The notes beneath the pieces were generated by a model, which was not told the origin of the DNA, ran no database searches, and saw only the letters and a program-made list of their open reading frames with translations. The translations under genes were made by a program, and so were the position numbers. 64,000 bases of DNA from Stagonosporopsis chrysanthemi (lineage: Eukaryota; Ascomycota; Dothideomycetes; Pleosporales; Didymellaceae): contig JAFISE010000058.1 in the NCBI GenBank assembly GCA_022560025.1, positions 1-64,000 of the forward strand, read 5' to 3'. The first letter of the stretch is position 1; each line of letters begins with the position of its first letter. Below are positions 51,029-62,994 of this stretch, piece by piece.

Positions 51029-52294
51029 TCCAGTAATCATGAATCGAGGCAGGGTAGCGGCAGTTAAGGTACTGCATGTATATTATCAATGTGTTCAGCA
51101 CAAGCTCGATAAATAGTATTTACTCATTGCAAATCGGGGATGGAATCGAGGACAGGCGTGTAACTTTGGTTTTCAATGGCAATACCTTCAACTTCTTCCC
51201 TACCACGTACTGTCCAGTTTGGGACCCGAACGTGACCTGACTTCACGCTGTAATGATGCTGCTGTCGCTTCTCCTCTACATACGTGCACATGCAACATAA
51301 TCGCCGAACGAAGTGGACCTCATGCTGCTGGAGTGATAACCTGCAATGTCAATAAGGCACCACCGAAATGCATAGCGCAAGAGACGTATCACTGGATTTG
51401 AACGTGTGCAGGCGAAGCTGTCGCTGCCAGTAACAAAGACCAGACTAGAGGACTGTGATGGTAAAACCTTGTCCAGCAAGAGGGACCGGCATCCCGTTAT
51501 TTACCTTGGGGGGAATTAATAGGGTTCTCAATGCTGGCTTCTGTATTATGCTGGGCGGTTTGATTTCTTTGATCGCGGCTCGGTGCTGGTGGTTGGGTGG
51601 TTGGAGATGTCGATGGCCTTGACATTGCCTGATGTGTTCTTCAGTCCGGGGTTTGGATTTCTCTGAGGTTTCCGAGTTTCATCTCTGAGAAGTTTGACTC
51701 AATTGCTTATTTAGTGAGGATCTAAGAAGTTATAGACAGGTTGTGTCTCTTCTGCTCAGATTACGCGTGATACATACACCAGAAGCGAGCAAGACTAAAC
51801 TGGTGCTGGTGAGCTGGTGTGTTCCGGCAATCCACCGCAGAGAGTCATGATACGACGCTCATAAGGGCAACTACTTCAAGGTTGGTAGGCTAGTTGGAAG
51901 AGCCTCATGGTCTGACAATTCTGTCTTGACACTCTTAGTAGCTCATTCTGATGGTACCGAACAGTGCCTTGCAGGTAAGGGCACTGTCATAGATCCATTG
52001 ATACGAGCGATGATGGAGGGTTCTGATCAGGACTACAACAAGAGATAGAGCAAAAGAAGCGATCTAAGAGCTGATAGACGAGATCCTCACTATCGCGGCG
52101 GCAAAATTGTAAGATTATCGATTTGGGCAAGGATTGCGATATGATATGTTCATAGATCCGGGTCATCTCCGACGCTATCCTCGTTCTGTCATCGCGCTTT
52201 TTCACGAGCATATCCAACAACATTCCATCCCAACACTGATGACATCTAAATCTGGATCCCTACTAGATCTTCCTTGTATAGCGATAGATTAGCT
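51029..52294. other. Intergenic between the two F-box-like paralogues
   Basis: About 1.27 kb with only short frames. I saw no third copy or remnant of the gene. Confidence 0.45.
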
Positions 52295-53135
52295 ATGCAA
52301 AACACGCAAACCAAGCTTGCGCAAGTGCGTATGACAAGGTGCCCGCTGCTCGAGCTGCCTGGCGGTAGGTGCAATGTAAGCCAACTCGTGCCTGTCGCTG
52401 ACATACCTTCGAGAACTGCGGAACCGGATCTACAGTCACATTTTAGATGGAGGTGAGGTCAGGGCCGTGCGCAAGCGTAACCAGCCCACGCGACAGACCC
52501 CAGGGAGATCAAGCTTCGACTTCACGCAAACCTGTCGCACTATCCGAAGCGAATTCTTGCCACTATTCAAAACCCGTACAGTAGTATATGTGGAGCCGCC
52601 GGAAGATATCGACAAGTACATAGAGACTTTCCTTACAGAGCCTGGTATCCGCGAAGAGCAAATTTTCGGCGTGGTCATCACGGACATTACCACCTGCTAT
52701 GCCACCCCGCACACCAGCACGTGCATGGATATCAGGCCTCTCCTTCGTCTCCTCAGAAAAGCGAAAAGTATGTATGTCGGCATTTTCGACATCATCGTTG
52801 ACAATGAACGCTTTCCGCCGCCCAGTATACAGGAGATACTGACGCATCTGTACGACATCGTTGACATGGAAGCATTCTACGACTACGTGGAGAGAGCGAT
52901 GACTAAGCTGGGAATAGAGTGTGATAACGAGAAAGGTGTGGAAATCATTTTTGAACTGGGCCCAGAGTATTGGCAGGACTGGATGGGCATCTGGAGCAAC
53001 CCTGATCACAATCCGCATCATCACATACCGTTGGAACAGGAAGACATGGTTGTGGCGTGGGGTAGAGAATGTGGGATGGAGCTGAATCGCGCTTCAGGGA
53101 GCCATCTGACTGTAAACTTCCGCCAGGGAACGTAA
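52295..53135 (+). CDS. F-box-like (2EXR-type) protein, copy 2
   Basis: Two exons, 52295-52364 and 52414-53135, with a 49-nt intron (GTAGGT...CGAG) give 263 residues. The junction restores LLELPGELRNRIYSHILDGG. The next block, FDFTQTCRTIRSEFLPLFKT, aligns with FTGFTQVCHKIRCEFVPLHN of copy 1; FLTEPGIREE matches FLQQPGIARE; EYWQDWMGIW matches EYYEDWMEHW. Overall similarity is modest, so the duplication is old. The intron is at the same codon position (after the P of the LP motif) in both. Function unknown. Confidence 0.78.
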
Positions 53136-53386
53136 GCATTGCGAGTGCTCGACGATTTGTTCAATACAGGGCGGCGCGGAGTGATTCTCTCCTGTTAGAG
53201 CGTGGCGCAGACGTATCACAGCAGGATTTGTGTGGAGCGATAACAAACACGCGTGTGCAACAAGACGTTACAGGTAAGCTACCCGGCGAAGCCTCGCACA
53301 AACCTTTGTGCTATGCACAGGTGGTTCGGACATGATGCAGGACCCCGCAGCCATCACAGCACTTCTTACTTCATCGCAAGCTCATC

Positions 53387-54356
53387 ATGGCATCAGATGC
53401 TTGTTCAGAGAAGTCGTCAACACGTAAGACCTCTACCGTCCCCCCGAATCCAAGCCCGCTCGATGCATTCAGTCACTTGGTCAAGGGCTACCCGATGCTG
53501 GCTGGCCGCATGAGCGTCCTTCCAGAGATCGCCATGTTTCGTCGCTTCGGCGCACTGAACGCGCGCAACCTTCTTTACCTTCAGAATGAGTTGGTCTGTC
53601 TCGAAGAACAGTTGATCGCGTGGGAGAAACACGACAACACGAGCCCCGTGGGAATGAAGAAGGACTATGCGGTGAACGCATACTGGCTAAACTCCTGTTC
53701 CCGAACGCAAGCAGACGGCAGCCTGCGCGACGGTGACACACAACAGCGAGATGTTTTCCTTCGAATCAAGCAGACCCTCAATGAGTATAGTGCGTCGCCG
53801 GACTCTATGCACAATCTTACCACTGACACATGTATCTCAAGACCACGCTCTCATCCAGCAGGCGACCATCCTGCGCATGAAAGAGCCAGACGACTTCGAC
53901 CTAAACGACATCCAGCACTTCCTCGCCGGCGAGCCCATGCAATCCTGCTTCTGCGGTCCCGACTCCGACATCTACGGTAACGTCCTCGACCCCAAGACCC
54001 ACAGCCCAGAGCTGGTAGTCCTCCGTCCGCGCCGCGACGCAGACTCTTTCTCGCGCATGCTGGGCAACCACGCCCTCAACGTGCTTGACAAGCTCAACTT
54101 CCTGAGATGGAGAAAGCCAGACTCGGCACTTGGGGTTGTATCGTTCAATGACCAGAAGATCTTCAAGCTGACGTTCTGGTTGACGAGCGCGATTGCTTGC
54201 GTGATACCGGTTGCTTCCATCGCCGTGCTGACTACGGTCAAGTCGCTGAGTGCGAGGCTGGGAACTATTGCGGGGTTCAACGCACTCATCTCGCTGTGTT
54301 TGTCTTTTTTCACCGATGTTAGGAGGGCAGATGTGTTCTCCATCACTGCAGCGTAG
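53387..54356 (+). CDS. DUF6594-type membrane protein
   Basis: Two exons, 53387-53789 and 53842-54356 (52-nt intron), give 305 residues. The N-terminal third carries GYPMLAGRMSVLPEIAMFRR and NARNLLYLQNELVCLEEQL, the hallmark of the fungal DUF6594 family. The junction gives LNEYNHALIQQATILRM. The C-terminus has hydrophobic helices (FWLTSAIACVIPVASIAVL and LGTIAGFNALISLCLSFF) that should span a membrane twice or more. Several members lie near heterokaryon-incompatibility genes, but no biochemical function is known to me. Confidence 0.85.
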
Positions 54357-56907
54357 GTCGTGCTTTTGGGCAGAAGCGGTCTGTGCTAATAGATGTCAGC
54401 TTTGCAGCCGTCCAAGTGGTCTTTGTTGGGCAAGCGCTGGACGATGGGCCAAAACGATTCACGCCCGCTTCGAATAGCACGTTCACTAACGGCACTTGTC
54501 GATGTTGATCTCATCGCCGCTGCTGCCTTTCACTCAGCTTAACGCTCGCCACGCTTTACACTGAGGTTAGCTACTATACACACACACTATATTCCTTGTC
54601 ATCAGATCTGTGAAGACGGCTTGTTTGAATGGATAGTCTGTTGTGCGTGCCTATACTTGTCGGCCTGAAGGTAGACGACGATGCGTGCATGAACTCGTAA
54701 CACTGCAGGACAAGGCATTCCAGCGCCGCTTGAAGCAGGCTGCAGGTGGGTCTGTTGAGTACACCGGCTTATATACGAGGGTGCTCGCTCTGGTTGATCG
54801 ACAGGTGCAAGAGTACTAGTCTTGGGCGATTGGCTACTGCATCCTCTCAAGTGAATCTGGATGAGACATCAGATCTGTATTTAATTCTCCGCACTCCGGC
54901 AGAGTTCCGAATGTCCATGCACCGTGTTTCGCTGAAGTCGATCGCTCGGACCGTGACACTATTTGCGGGGCTTGAGGCTACTCGCAGGTACTTGTAGTGA
55001 CGTACTGCTGACGCTAGGAGTTTTGATAAGTCGCCGAGCACTCTGCATACATAGCATTTCCACGTTGACACATGCAGCTTGGTTAACTGTGCCTTTATTG
55101 CAATGCTCCTTCCGTCACTGATTCATATAGAAGTTTCTGATGGGTCGAGGTACCTCCAGGCAGACTGGATCGCGTTGACAGACTATGGCATCCCGATGAT
55201 ATATTGCGGGCCGAACACTATAGGGTATAGCTTGGTAGCGAAGCTAGTGTGGCTCTCTGGATTACAGTAATGGTTTCGCCAAGGCCACTGGGAGGCGTCG
55301 ACTACGCATGTACTTTGTACATAGGCGAAAAGGAGGACATGCATGGTTTGTACTCGCCGTTTATTGTAGCAATGTGGTCTTGGTCGTCACAAGTGCTATC
55401 CAGGGTATCAATCATCATGAACAAGAGCCCTCTAGTGACTCTTTGCGCAAAATGACAACTGTCGTGATGGTAATTACGCAGTTTTCGTGGCACGAATGAT
55501 GTGAGCTGAATCGACTCCGTCTGTAGAAAGAAATGCTGTACGCCAAGCTTGGCCTGCAAGAGGGGACGCACTTCGGAAAGAGTGGGCGTCCGCCGACTGT
55601 AGCGACCTGCATGTTGACCAAATGATGCTGTGAACTGACATCACACATGCATGTCTGCGAAACACTCAGCTCATCGTCAATTCTCCCCCTTACATAGGTG
55701 CAGTTTTGGGTTGGAAACCCATAAACATTTTCTGGGGTTGCACCGGCTGTAAGTAGGCGCTGGTGAACTTTAGGGTTGGGGCTAGGATAACGCGGGAGAT
55801 CTTCGTCGGATCTCACCTCCGCGGGAGCGGGATGACGAAGTCGTGCTTCTTCTTTCAGCTGCTTCTCTTCCTAATTGGTAAGCCGAGCCCCAAACAGCCA
55901 ACAACACTAAACTCCAATAGGATTCTCCTTCCTTCGCAAACTTGGTATATTGACAGCGTGGCGTTGCCGATCCCGTTCCAATTTACGGTGCCATGTCCAG
56001 ATCGATATCTGAACTTCCGCATCGCAGATCTATGCCTTCCCCTGTCACGACGCTCGTGTCAAGGAATCGAGGTGTAACAACGATACATTTGCACATGGCA
56101 GCTCTGCTTCGATGCTTCTGTAAAATCATCAATATGTCGACGCCTAGAACCTAAGCACCTATGGTAAAAGCGCTTGAGAACTCAGTAGTTGCACTGGTCG
56201 TCATGCACGGCTCCCACACCGGGTAAAGCATCAAAGCGCTATGACCCATTACCAAAAATGCCCAGAGATGAGGCGTAGCTACCCGAGTGGGTTCATTCGG
56301 CTCGGGGGCGTAGGACGGGAGCAAGCTTGATGGTTGAGCTCACATTGAGCCTTGGTAACCATGCATACCACATTGGTAGCTGCCAATGAGTGCGCCCCTG
56401 TTGTCATCGACGATGTGTCTCCCGGGTTTTAGTGAAAGCGAAGGCCTCCCTCCACCCCGCTAAGTAGGTTCTGTCGGACTAGAATCCTATGCCGTCTCCA
56501 GGTCGGATGCTGAGGCAGCAACAACGGATAACGTTGAGGTACTACTCGATGACTGGCAAAGCTTTGGTAACTCGGCTGACACGCTATTCGCTCCCACCAA
56601 TCCGTTACCCCAGAAAGCCTCTAGCTCTATGGAGAGCGTTGCTGAAGACAGTGATAGTGACGATCATAGTACATATCCCGCTAAAGGAGGAGCTTAGCAC
56701 AGGTTTCCTTTTCGGCGACTGTTGTCGATCCCAACCTCAGTTGTGCCTTTGGACTGGTGACTTGCTCAACATGATCGAAATTACAAGCTGCACTTTAGGC
56801 TAAAGGTCAGCTGTATAAGATCTCCTCCGCCTGCTCATGGAGATCCTCATCACTCGCGAGACTCCTTCTTCCTCTTTCCTCTCTTGTAGATCTCTTTGGT
56901 CGTCAAA
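54357..56907. other. Long intergenic region
   Basis: About 2.5 kb. Open frames are short, scattered over all frames and lack domains. No transposon, tRNA or repeat array was recognised. The end is the promoter of the peroxidase gene, with a CT-rich leader just before its ATG. Confidence 0.45.
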
Positions 56908-58321
56908 ATGAAGGTCACAGCAGCACTTGCTCTTGCCCTTCCGGCACTCACCTCAGCTTTCCCCGCGATGATGGGTGGCCCGTCAAGAGCTGAGCTCGAA
57001 GATGCTCTAAGGGAGCAGTTTAAACGTGAAGCTGAAGCTGAAGCCGACCCTCAGCTGGGCGACCTGCTGACAGGTGTGGGCAATTCAATCAAGGCCCTCG
57101 GCGATACGGTCGGCGGACTACTCAACTCCGTTGGGAATGCCCTTGTTGTTGCAGACAACAAGCGTCCTGAGCCTGGTTATGTATTCCAAGCACCAGGTCC
57201 CAATGACTCTCGTGGGCCTTGTCCTGGCCTGAACCTGCTGGCTAACTGTAAGTTTCATCTTCTTCTAAGACTATGCGTAAGGATCGAATTGAGCTGACTG
57301 GTGACTATCAGACGGGTACCTGCCTCGCAACGGTCATGTCAACTTCGGTCAGGTTCTTGACGCTACCTCCAGAGGCTTCAATATGGGGACGGACCTTGCA
57401 ACGGTCCTCGCTACTTTTGCTGTTCTTGGTAACGGCGACATTGACACACAGTCATTCTATCTTGGATCTGGCAAGAACGGCATTGGCGGCCTCAACAGGC
57501 ACTCTACTGTTGAGGCGGATGTCTCTCCTTCTCGCGAGGACTACTACAACGGCTGCGGTGACAACCATCACCTGTCGTCTCGTTTGGTCAAGCAGATGGT
57601 CAAGTACGCCGCTCAAGATCCGAAGAAGGAGTTCTCTATAAATGTCATGGCCAGCCATTATGGTGAGAGCGCCGGCTTCTCCAAGAACTATAACCCCTTC
57701 CTTTACTACTTTCCCTTCCCCCAGATTGTTTCTTTGGGAGCCTTTGCCTTCTACCCTCGGTTCTTCTCCAACGGTACATATGGCGCCGGTGGCGTTGCCA
57801 ATGCCAAGTCAATCTTGAGTATCATTGGCGCTGAGTATGACAAGAAAACTGGCGAGTTCAAGTACGTTCCTGAGAAATGGCCTGAGAACTGGTACCGCCG
57901 TGCCACCCCCTATGGTACTGTTGGAGCTATTACGGATGGCTTCCTTCAGATCTATCCTAGAAACATCATCGTCCCAGGCGCTTCCACAATCGGCACTCCC
58001 AACTTTACCCCTCAGACCTTGCTCTGCGCCGTTTACCAAGGCATCAACTCCATTACCCCTCTTGCTCTTGGTGGCACATCTGAGCAGGTTGCCAAGGGTG
58101 TTACTTGGGCCGCCAACGTCCTTGGAAATGTTCTGGGTCCTGGCACTGCCCTCGGCTGCCCCGACAACGTCATCTCGCCCAACTTCCTGTTCCCTCAACG
58201 GGCGGACGCGGGTGGCCCGACGACACCTCCACCTGTCAAGGCTGATGGAAATACCGGCGACAACGTCTACAACAAGGTCTACTTCAAGACCGCACCCACC
58301 AACCCTACTTGCAGGATCTAG
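56908..58321 (+). CDS. Secreted heme-thiolate peroxidase (chloroperoxidase/peroxygenase family)
   Basis: Two exons, 56908-57247 and 57312-58321 (64-nt intron), give 449 residues. The signal peptide is MKVTAALALALPALTSAFP. The proximal heme ligand motif RGPCPGLNLLAN is followed across the intron by YGYLPRNGHV, the family's PCP...N-GYLPR-G signature. The acid-base/metal region is seen as EADVSPSRED. N-x-S/T sites and a Pro-rich C-terminus (GGPTTPPPVK) fit secretion. The enzyme would use hydrogen peroxide to halogenate or oxygenate substrates; whether it is a chloroperoxidase or an unspecific peroxygenase cannot be told. The middle segment with MMGGPSRAELEDALREQFKR may be a propeptide. Confidence 0.92.
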
Positions 58322-59017
58322 ATACGGGGAGATGGTATCTATGGAACGTTATTGTAATACTTAGCGATTTTTATGTATAGCAATGCCCCGATAATTAGCG
58401 ATCAATTCGATTCACCTGTACACCTGGGGCACATTGCCTTTCATCCTGTGTACGGCATAGATCAGCGTGAATATGACCGTCGCAGATAGTCATCTGCAGT
58501 GGCCAGAGAAGTAAGAGATGGCCAAGTTGTACAAGGGAGCTCGTTTCATTTGAGTGGTTATCTCTGAGAACATACTGAACCTTTTGTTGGCCATAACTTC
58601 ACATTGCCCAAGGCTAACACCATGTCAAGTAAATTTATTTGCCTGTAAGGTTTTCATATACCAATCGCTACATAATAAGCTATCAATGTCAGTTGCCAGG
58701 TATGTTCTCTATCAACAGTAGTATGCGCAGAAAGGTATTCCTGGGTAACATACAATGAATCTGACCTGCGAAAGAAACAACCCCTTTTGCAAGCCACTGA
58801 TTATTCGGCCAATGCTCGAATTTTCATTCCGTATCGTAACTTCACGAATTTAGCGATGGTGGTATTTTTCGACAATGGGTTGAAGATCGAAGCATGAACC
58901 TGCGGCATATTTATGGCGCTTAATCTATCCGTACCAGATACCAGCACACGAAAAGAATGCGAATAGGCAATGTGTAAGCCCAACCGTTTGCCAGCATCGT
59001 GCACTCATGGCCATTGC
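58322..59017. other. Convergent intergenic region
   Basis: 3' regions of the peroxidase (plus) and sugar transporter (minus). No gene was seen. Confidence 0.45.
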
Positions 59018-60822
59018 TTACGATCTCGCGACATGCTCAAAGCGCTTGTCTTCTAGTATTTCCTTCTCGCGCCGCAGATCTGCCAAAGTCTCCTCGCCCG
59101 AGAAGAGCTTATCGACATCCTCAAGCTCAAGACCCTTTGTCTCGGGGAAGAATAGGTAGATGATTGGTATCCAGGTCGCGTTGAGGACAGCGAAGATGAT
59201 GTATGTCCGCCATCCGATGTTGTTGATGGCTGGTGGGGTGATTTGGACAATGATCTGTGAAATGCATCAGACTTGCTCTTGCTGCAAAGAAGTGTAGTAG
59301 GGAACTTACGTAGTTGCAAATCCAGTTGGCGGCTGTCGAAATGGCCGAGCCACGTTGTCGTAGACGTAGAGGAAGAATCTCAGAAGGATACACCCAGACA
59401 GTGGCTTGAAAGCCAATTGTGAAGGCTCCCTGGAAGATGAAGAGCATTGCAGCTGCAGCGATGCCAGCACTTTTGGCTATCGAAGTGTCGAATTGCACCT
59501 GGTAGATGAGAGCGGCTTGCACAGCCATGACCGCAGCCATTACGCTGATCATGGAGAGCAGGAGAGGCCTTCGACCAATACGATCGATCAAGAACCAGGG
59601 AATGAACGAAGCCACGAAAAACCATGTCTGTAGGAAGCCGCTCATGAGTGCGGCCATATGAGTATCAAAACCGATGCTCTTCTCGAAAAGAGTGCCAGAA
59701 TAATCTGAAGACGTTAGCGAAAGCAGATCTTGGACCGCGAAGTCACTCACAGATGATAGCGTTGATGCCTCCGAGTTGCTGGAAAATTTGTATTCCGCAA
59801 GCAATCAGAAATCGTCTCCGGGATTTGACGGGGTCTTTGCGTACGATATCTTTCCATCCAGCCTGCCTGCTGTTCTCATATGCAACAGTCTCGGTGATCA
59901 CAGTATGCAGCCTCTGAACTTCAGGGTCACTTGAGTCGCTCCCCTTGATACGTGCTAAAACAGCAAGGCACTTGTCAGGGCGGTCGTGAGCAGCAAGCCA
60001 TCTCGGCGTATCTGGTATCAGGAAAAGTAGGCCCATGATAGCAAAGAGAATGATGCTTTGCAGGATCGTCGGAATCCTCCATGCGTAGCTCTCGGTATGA
60101 CTGACGAAGGCGTAATCAATCCAGTAGACAAGTAGGATGCCGAAGTTCAGGGTCGAAAGCTGCGCGCACACATACATACCACGGCTCGCCTTGGGACTGA
60201 ACTCGGCTTGCAGAACCGGTACGGTGGAGTTGATAAAACCTAGGCCAATTCCTGAGACAATGCGACCCACAATGAGGTGTGCGCGGCCAAAAGCAGAGGC
60301 TTGCAGGATCGCACCGATCAAGCTAATGATAGCTCCGACACCAACGCTCTTGCGACGACCCAGCTTCTCACCTACAAAGGCGGTCACCATTGCTCCTAAA
60401 AAGCAGCCAACTAGGGGTTGTGTTAGCGTCGAAATCGCCAACCAATGTGTACACGGAAGAACATACTCTCAAAAATCGCAACGATGGTACCAACCATGTT
60501 CGCTGATGGATTATCGAAAGTATCCTGGAACGCAGGGGCATTAACAAGGCCCCCCATGAGCCCGTTATCGAATCCGACAATGAGGTTGTCAGCATCGGGA
60601 TCCATTGTACACACAGGTGTTGGGGGGATTGATGTGTGGGCACGTGGTCCCGAGACACTACACAGAGTACTCCTCTTCGATCACACCGTATCCTAATCAA
60701 CCCGAAGTGCTTCTTCTGGCTTCCTCGCCTCCTGGAAAAAGAGAAAACCTACTTAACATGAAACCCAACGAGGTCAGCAAGCTGACAGTCAGCATAAGGG
60801 GTCTGCCTCGTAGTTCAGGCAT
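59018..60822 (-). CDS. MFS sugar transporter, 12-TM, with a non-canonical first intron
   Basis: Five exons fit in phase: 60753-60822, 60467-60577, 59751-60410, 59310-59704 and 59018-59254, giving 490 residues. Introns 2-4 (46-56 nt) have normal splice sites. The first is unusual: donor GTAGGT, branch-like GCTGAC, but the position demanded by phase ends in TG, not AG. It would join LLTSLGFML to (I)GFDNGLMGG, exactly the TM1 motif of sugar porters. Other family motifs are GEKLGRRKS, IVGRIVSGIGLGFINS, PDTPRWL, FQQLGGINAIIYYS, RIGRRPLL and FFPETKGLELEDVD. The alternative is a start at Met 60605 (MDPDADNL), which would lose half of TM1. The substrate is a sugar or sugar acid. It is divergent to a lactonase-like gene. 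Confidence 0.82.
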
Positions 60823-61499
60823 GGTGAAGATGGGATGAGAATGCAGATGATAGGACTCAGGTAGAAGACGTCTTCTTCTGCTAGATAGGATAGCCATCGA
60901 GGCGTCCGCGATTTTATATGTACAAAACTGTCATACCCCAGATTCGTGGCTAGATGTAGACCGAGTCGACCCCATACCCCAGATTTGAGGTGGCAGGCAC
61001 ATGGCAAACCAAGGGATCGTTCCTGCATATACCGCGGGTCTGCCGTCGTGTGAAGAGATTCGCTCGATTGCACCTGCGGCACAAGCGAACGCCGAATCTT
61101 CAACCTCTTCGCGCGTGATTGTGTTCGAGTTGCGGCTACCTTGAGCAAATTTCAGGCGGTCCAGACAAAGACGAAACCAGATTGTGGCTAGTGAGGCGCC
61201 ACTTGAGTACCATGGTCTGATTTGACTGATACGGAGCTGGTTCCGAGCTGCGATTGGCTCATCTCGGCCCTTTTGTACTTGTACGAAGGCACTTGGTACC
61301 TAGTGCACCTCCACACGAATCACCGATGGCACGACCATCGGTCCGCCAACTACCTTCGGCGATTGTAATCGGACTCTGCACACCTCTGTGGCTACTCAAA
61401 CACCGATCCTGAAGCCGCGGTGAGTCGGTATATGGCACTGAGGTACCTCCGATCGGCCTCACGACGACGATTAGAGCATTGAGCATCAAGAAATCTACA
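60823..61499. promoter_or_regulatory. Shared promoter, sugar transporter / SMP-30-like gene
   Basis: A 677-bp head-to-head interval. The words CATACCCCAGATT occur twice (about 60933 and 60973), 40 bp apart, and could be a regulatory element. No gene was seen. Confidence 0.5.
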
Positions 61500-62606
61500 A
61501 TGTCATCGTCCCGTCCATCAACCAACATGTCCAAGCACTCCCCCGCATTCAAGATCTATGACGAAGCCGCACATACTCTACTCGGCGAAAGCCCACAATT
61601 GGAACTGTTGCTGGAAAACAATGACTATCCATTCGCCCACGAAGCCGGTGTCTTTATCGCAGACTCAAACACCCTCTTCGTGACAAGCAATCAATACCCG
61701 CATCCCCAAACCAAAGAAAAGCACATCCACATCAGCCGCATCACACTCCCATCATCCATCCACACCACCAACACATCATGCACCGAAATCACAACTGACA
61801 ACGTCCCCTTAGCCAACGGCGGCGTCAACTACAAGGATGGCATTCTTTTCTGCGCCCAAGGAACCCTAACCACACCCGGTGGCCTGGCATACATGCCGCT
61901 CGACTCAAACCACACATCCTCGACCTTCTACTCGTCCGAGTTGCTCGTCACATCCTTCTACAACCGACCTTTCAACTCGCCCAACGACGTCGTCGTCCAC
62001 AGCGATGGGAGCCTATGGTTCACTGACCCAATCTACGGCTTCGAGCAGGGTATTCGGCCACCCCCACAGTTGCCGAGTCAGGTCTATCGCTTTGATCCCG
62101 CGACAGGGGGGATTCGGGCAGTGGCAGATGGGTTTGGACGGCCGAATGGGATTTGTTTCAGTCCTGATGAGCAGGTTTGTTATATTACAGACACGGATTG
62201 GATTCACGGAGATGGGACGACGGATCAGACTAGGTTATCGCATATGTAAGTCATTAATATATAATAACAACTGTAAGTTTGAGTTGCTGACGAGAACAGA
62301 TACGCGTTTGATGTGAAGATGTACTCTGGCCAGCCATTTCTCATCAATAGACGGCTGTTCGCCATGGCTGATACTGGTATTCCCGATGGAATCAAGTGCG
62401 ATCTGGAGGGTAATGTGTATAGTGGGTGTGGAGATGGCGTCAGCATTTGGTCACCGGGTGGCGTGCTGTTGGCAAAAATACTGGTTGATGGTGGTGTCGC
62501 AAACTTCTGCTTTGGCAAAGATGGGCAGCTGTTTCTGCTCAATGAGACCAGGCTATGGAGAGCGCAGATTGCTTCGGAGTACAAGGGAGCACTACTTGGT
62601 ATTTGA
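61500..62606 (+). CDS. SMP-30/gluconolactonase-like beta-propeller protein
   Basis: Two exons, 61500-62245 and 62300-62606 (54-nt intron), give 350 residues. Propeller motifs include HEAGVFIADSNTLFVTSN, NDVVVHSDGSLWFTDPIYG, PNGICFSPDEQVCYITDTD and PDGIKCDLEGNVYSGCGDG. The Glu near the start, Asn in SPNDV and Asp in PDGIK match metal-site positions of lactonases in the family. No signal peptide, so cytosolic. Such enzymes hydrolyse sugar-acid lactones; together with the divergent sugar transporter this suggests uptake and catabolism of an aldose or lactone, which is inference. Confidence 0.87.
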
Positions 62607-62994
62607 AGCCATCAAGTGCTGGTTACTGCATTGAGAATTATAGTCCACAGATTGGTGTAGGACATCATGAGCGTTGGGCAATGCATAGTCGAAGCCAAAA
62701 AGAAGTTTGATTGTCCGCAGAGATAATCGCTCACAAGAAATGAACTTCTTCGTCATCGATTGGGCCAGACTGAGGGCAAACATTAGACGCCCGTGTCTAG
62801 GAATACGAAGATGCTTTCCATAACAAGTTCGCCCTTGATCTTCGACCACGACCCACCATCTCGTTGATCTGTACTTCCGTACATACCTTCCACTTGGCTG
62901 CAAGATGTAACCTTCCCGAATACCCGAGCACAAGCCTACGTTTCTTCGCATGCGATACCGTATTTTTCCACAAAGCTATTGAAAGCGACTTCGT
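62607..62994. other. Convergent intergenic region
   Basis: 3' regions of the SMP-30-like gene (plus) and the F-box-like gene (minus). No gene was seen. Confidence 0.45.

Noticed and set aside
54357..56907. A hidden gene or transposon remnant in the 2.5-kb gap
   Set aside because: Frames are short and random-looking, and I saw no terminal repeats or transposase or reverse-transcriptase motifs.
60423..60605. Sugar transporter starting at Met 60605
   Set aside because: It would remove the first half of TM1, while an upstream exon with the exact missing segment lies in phase; kept only as the alternative.
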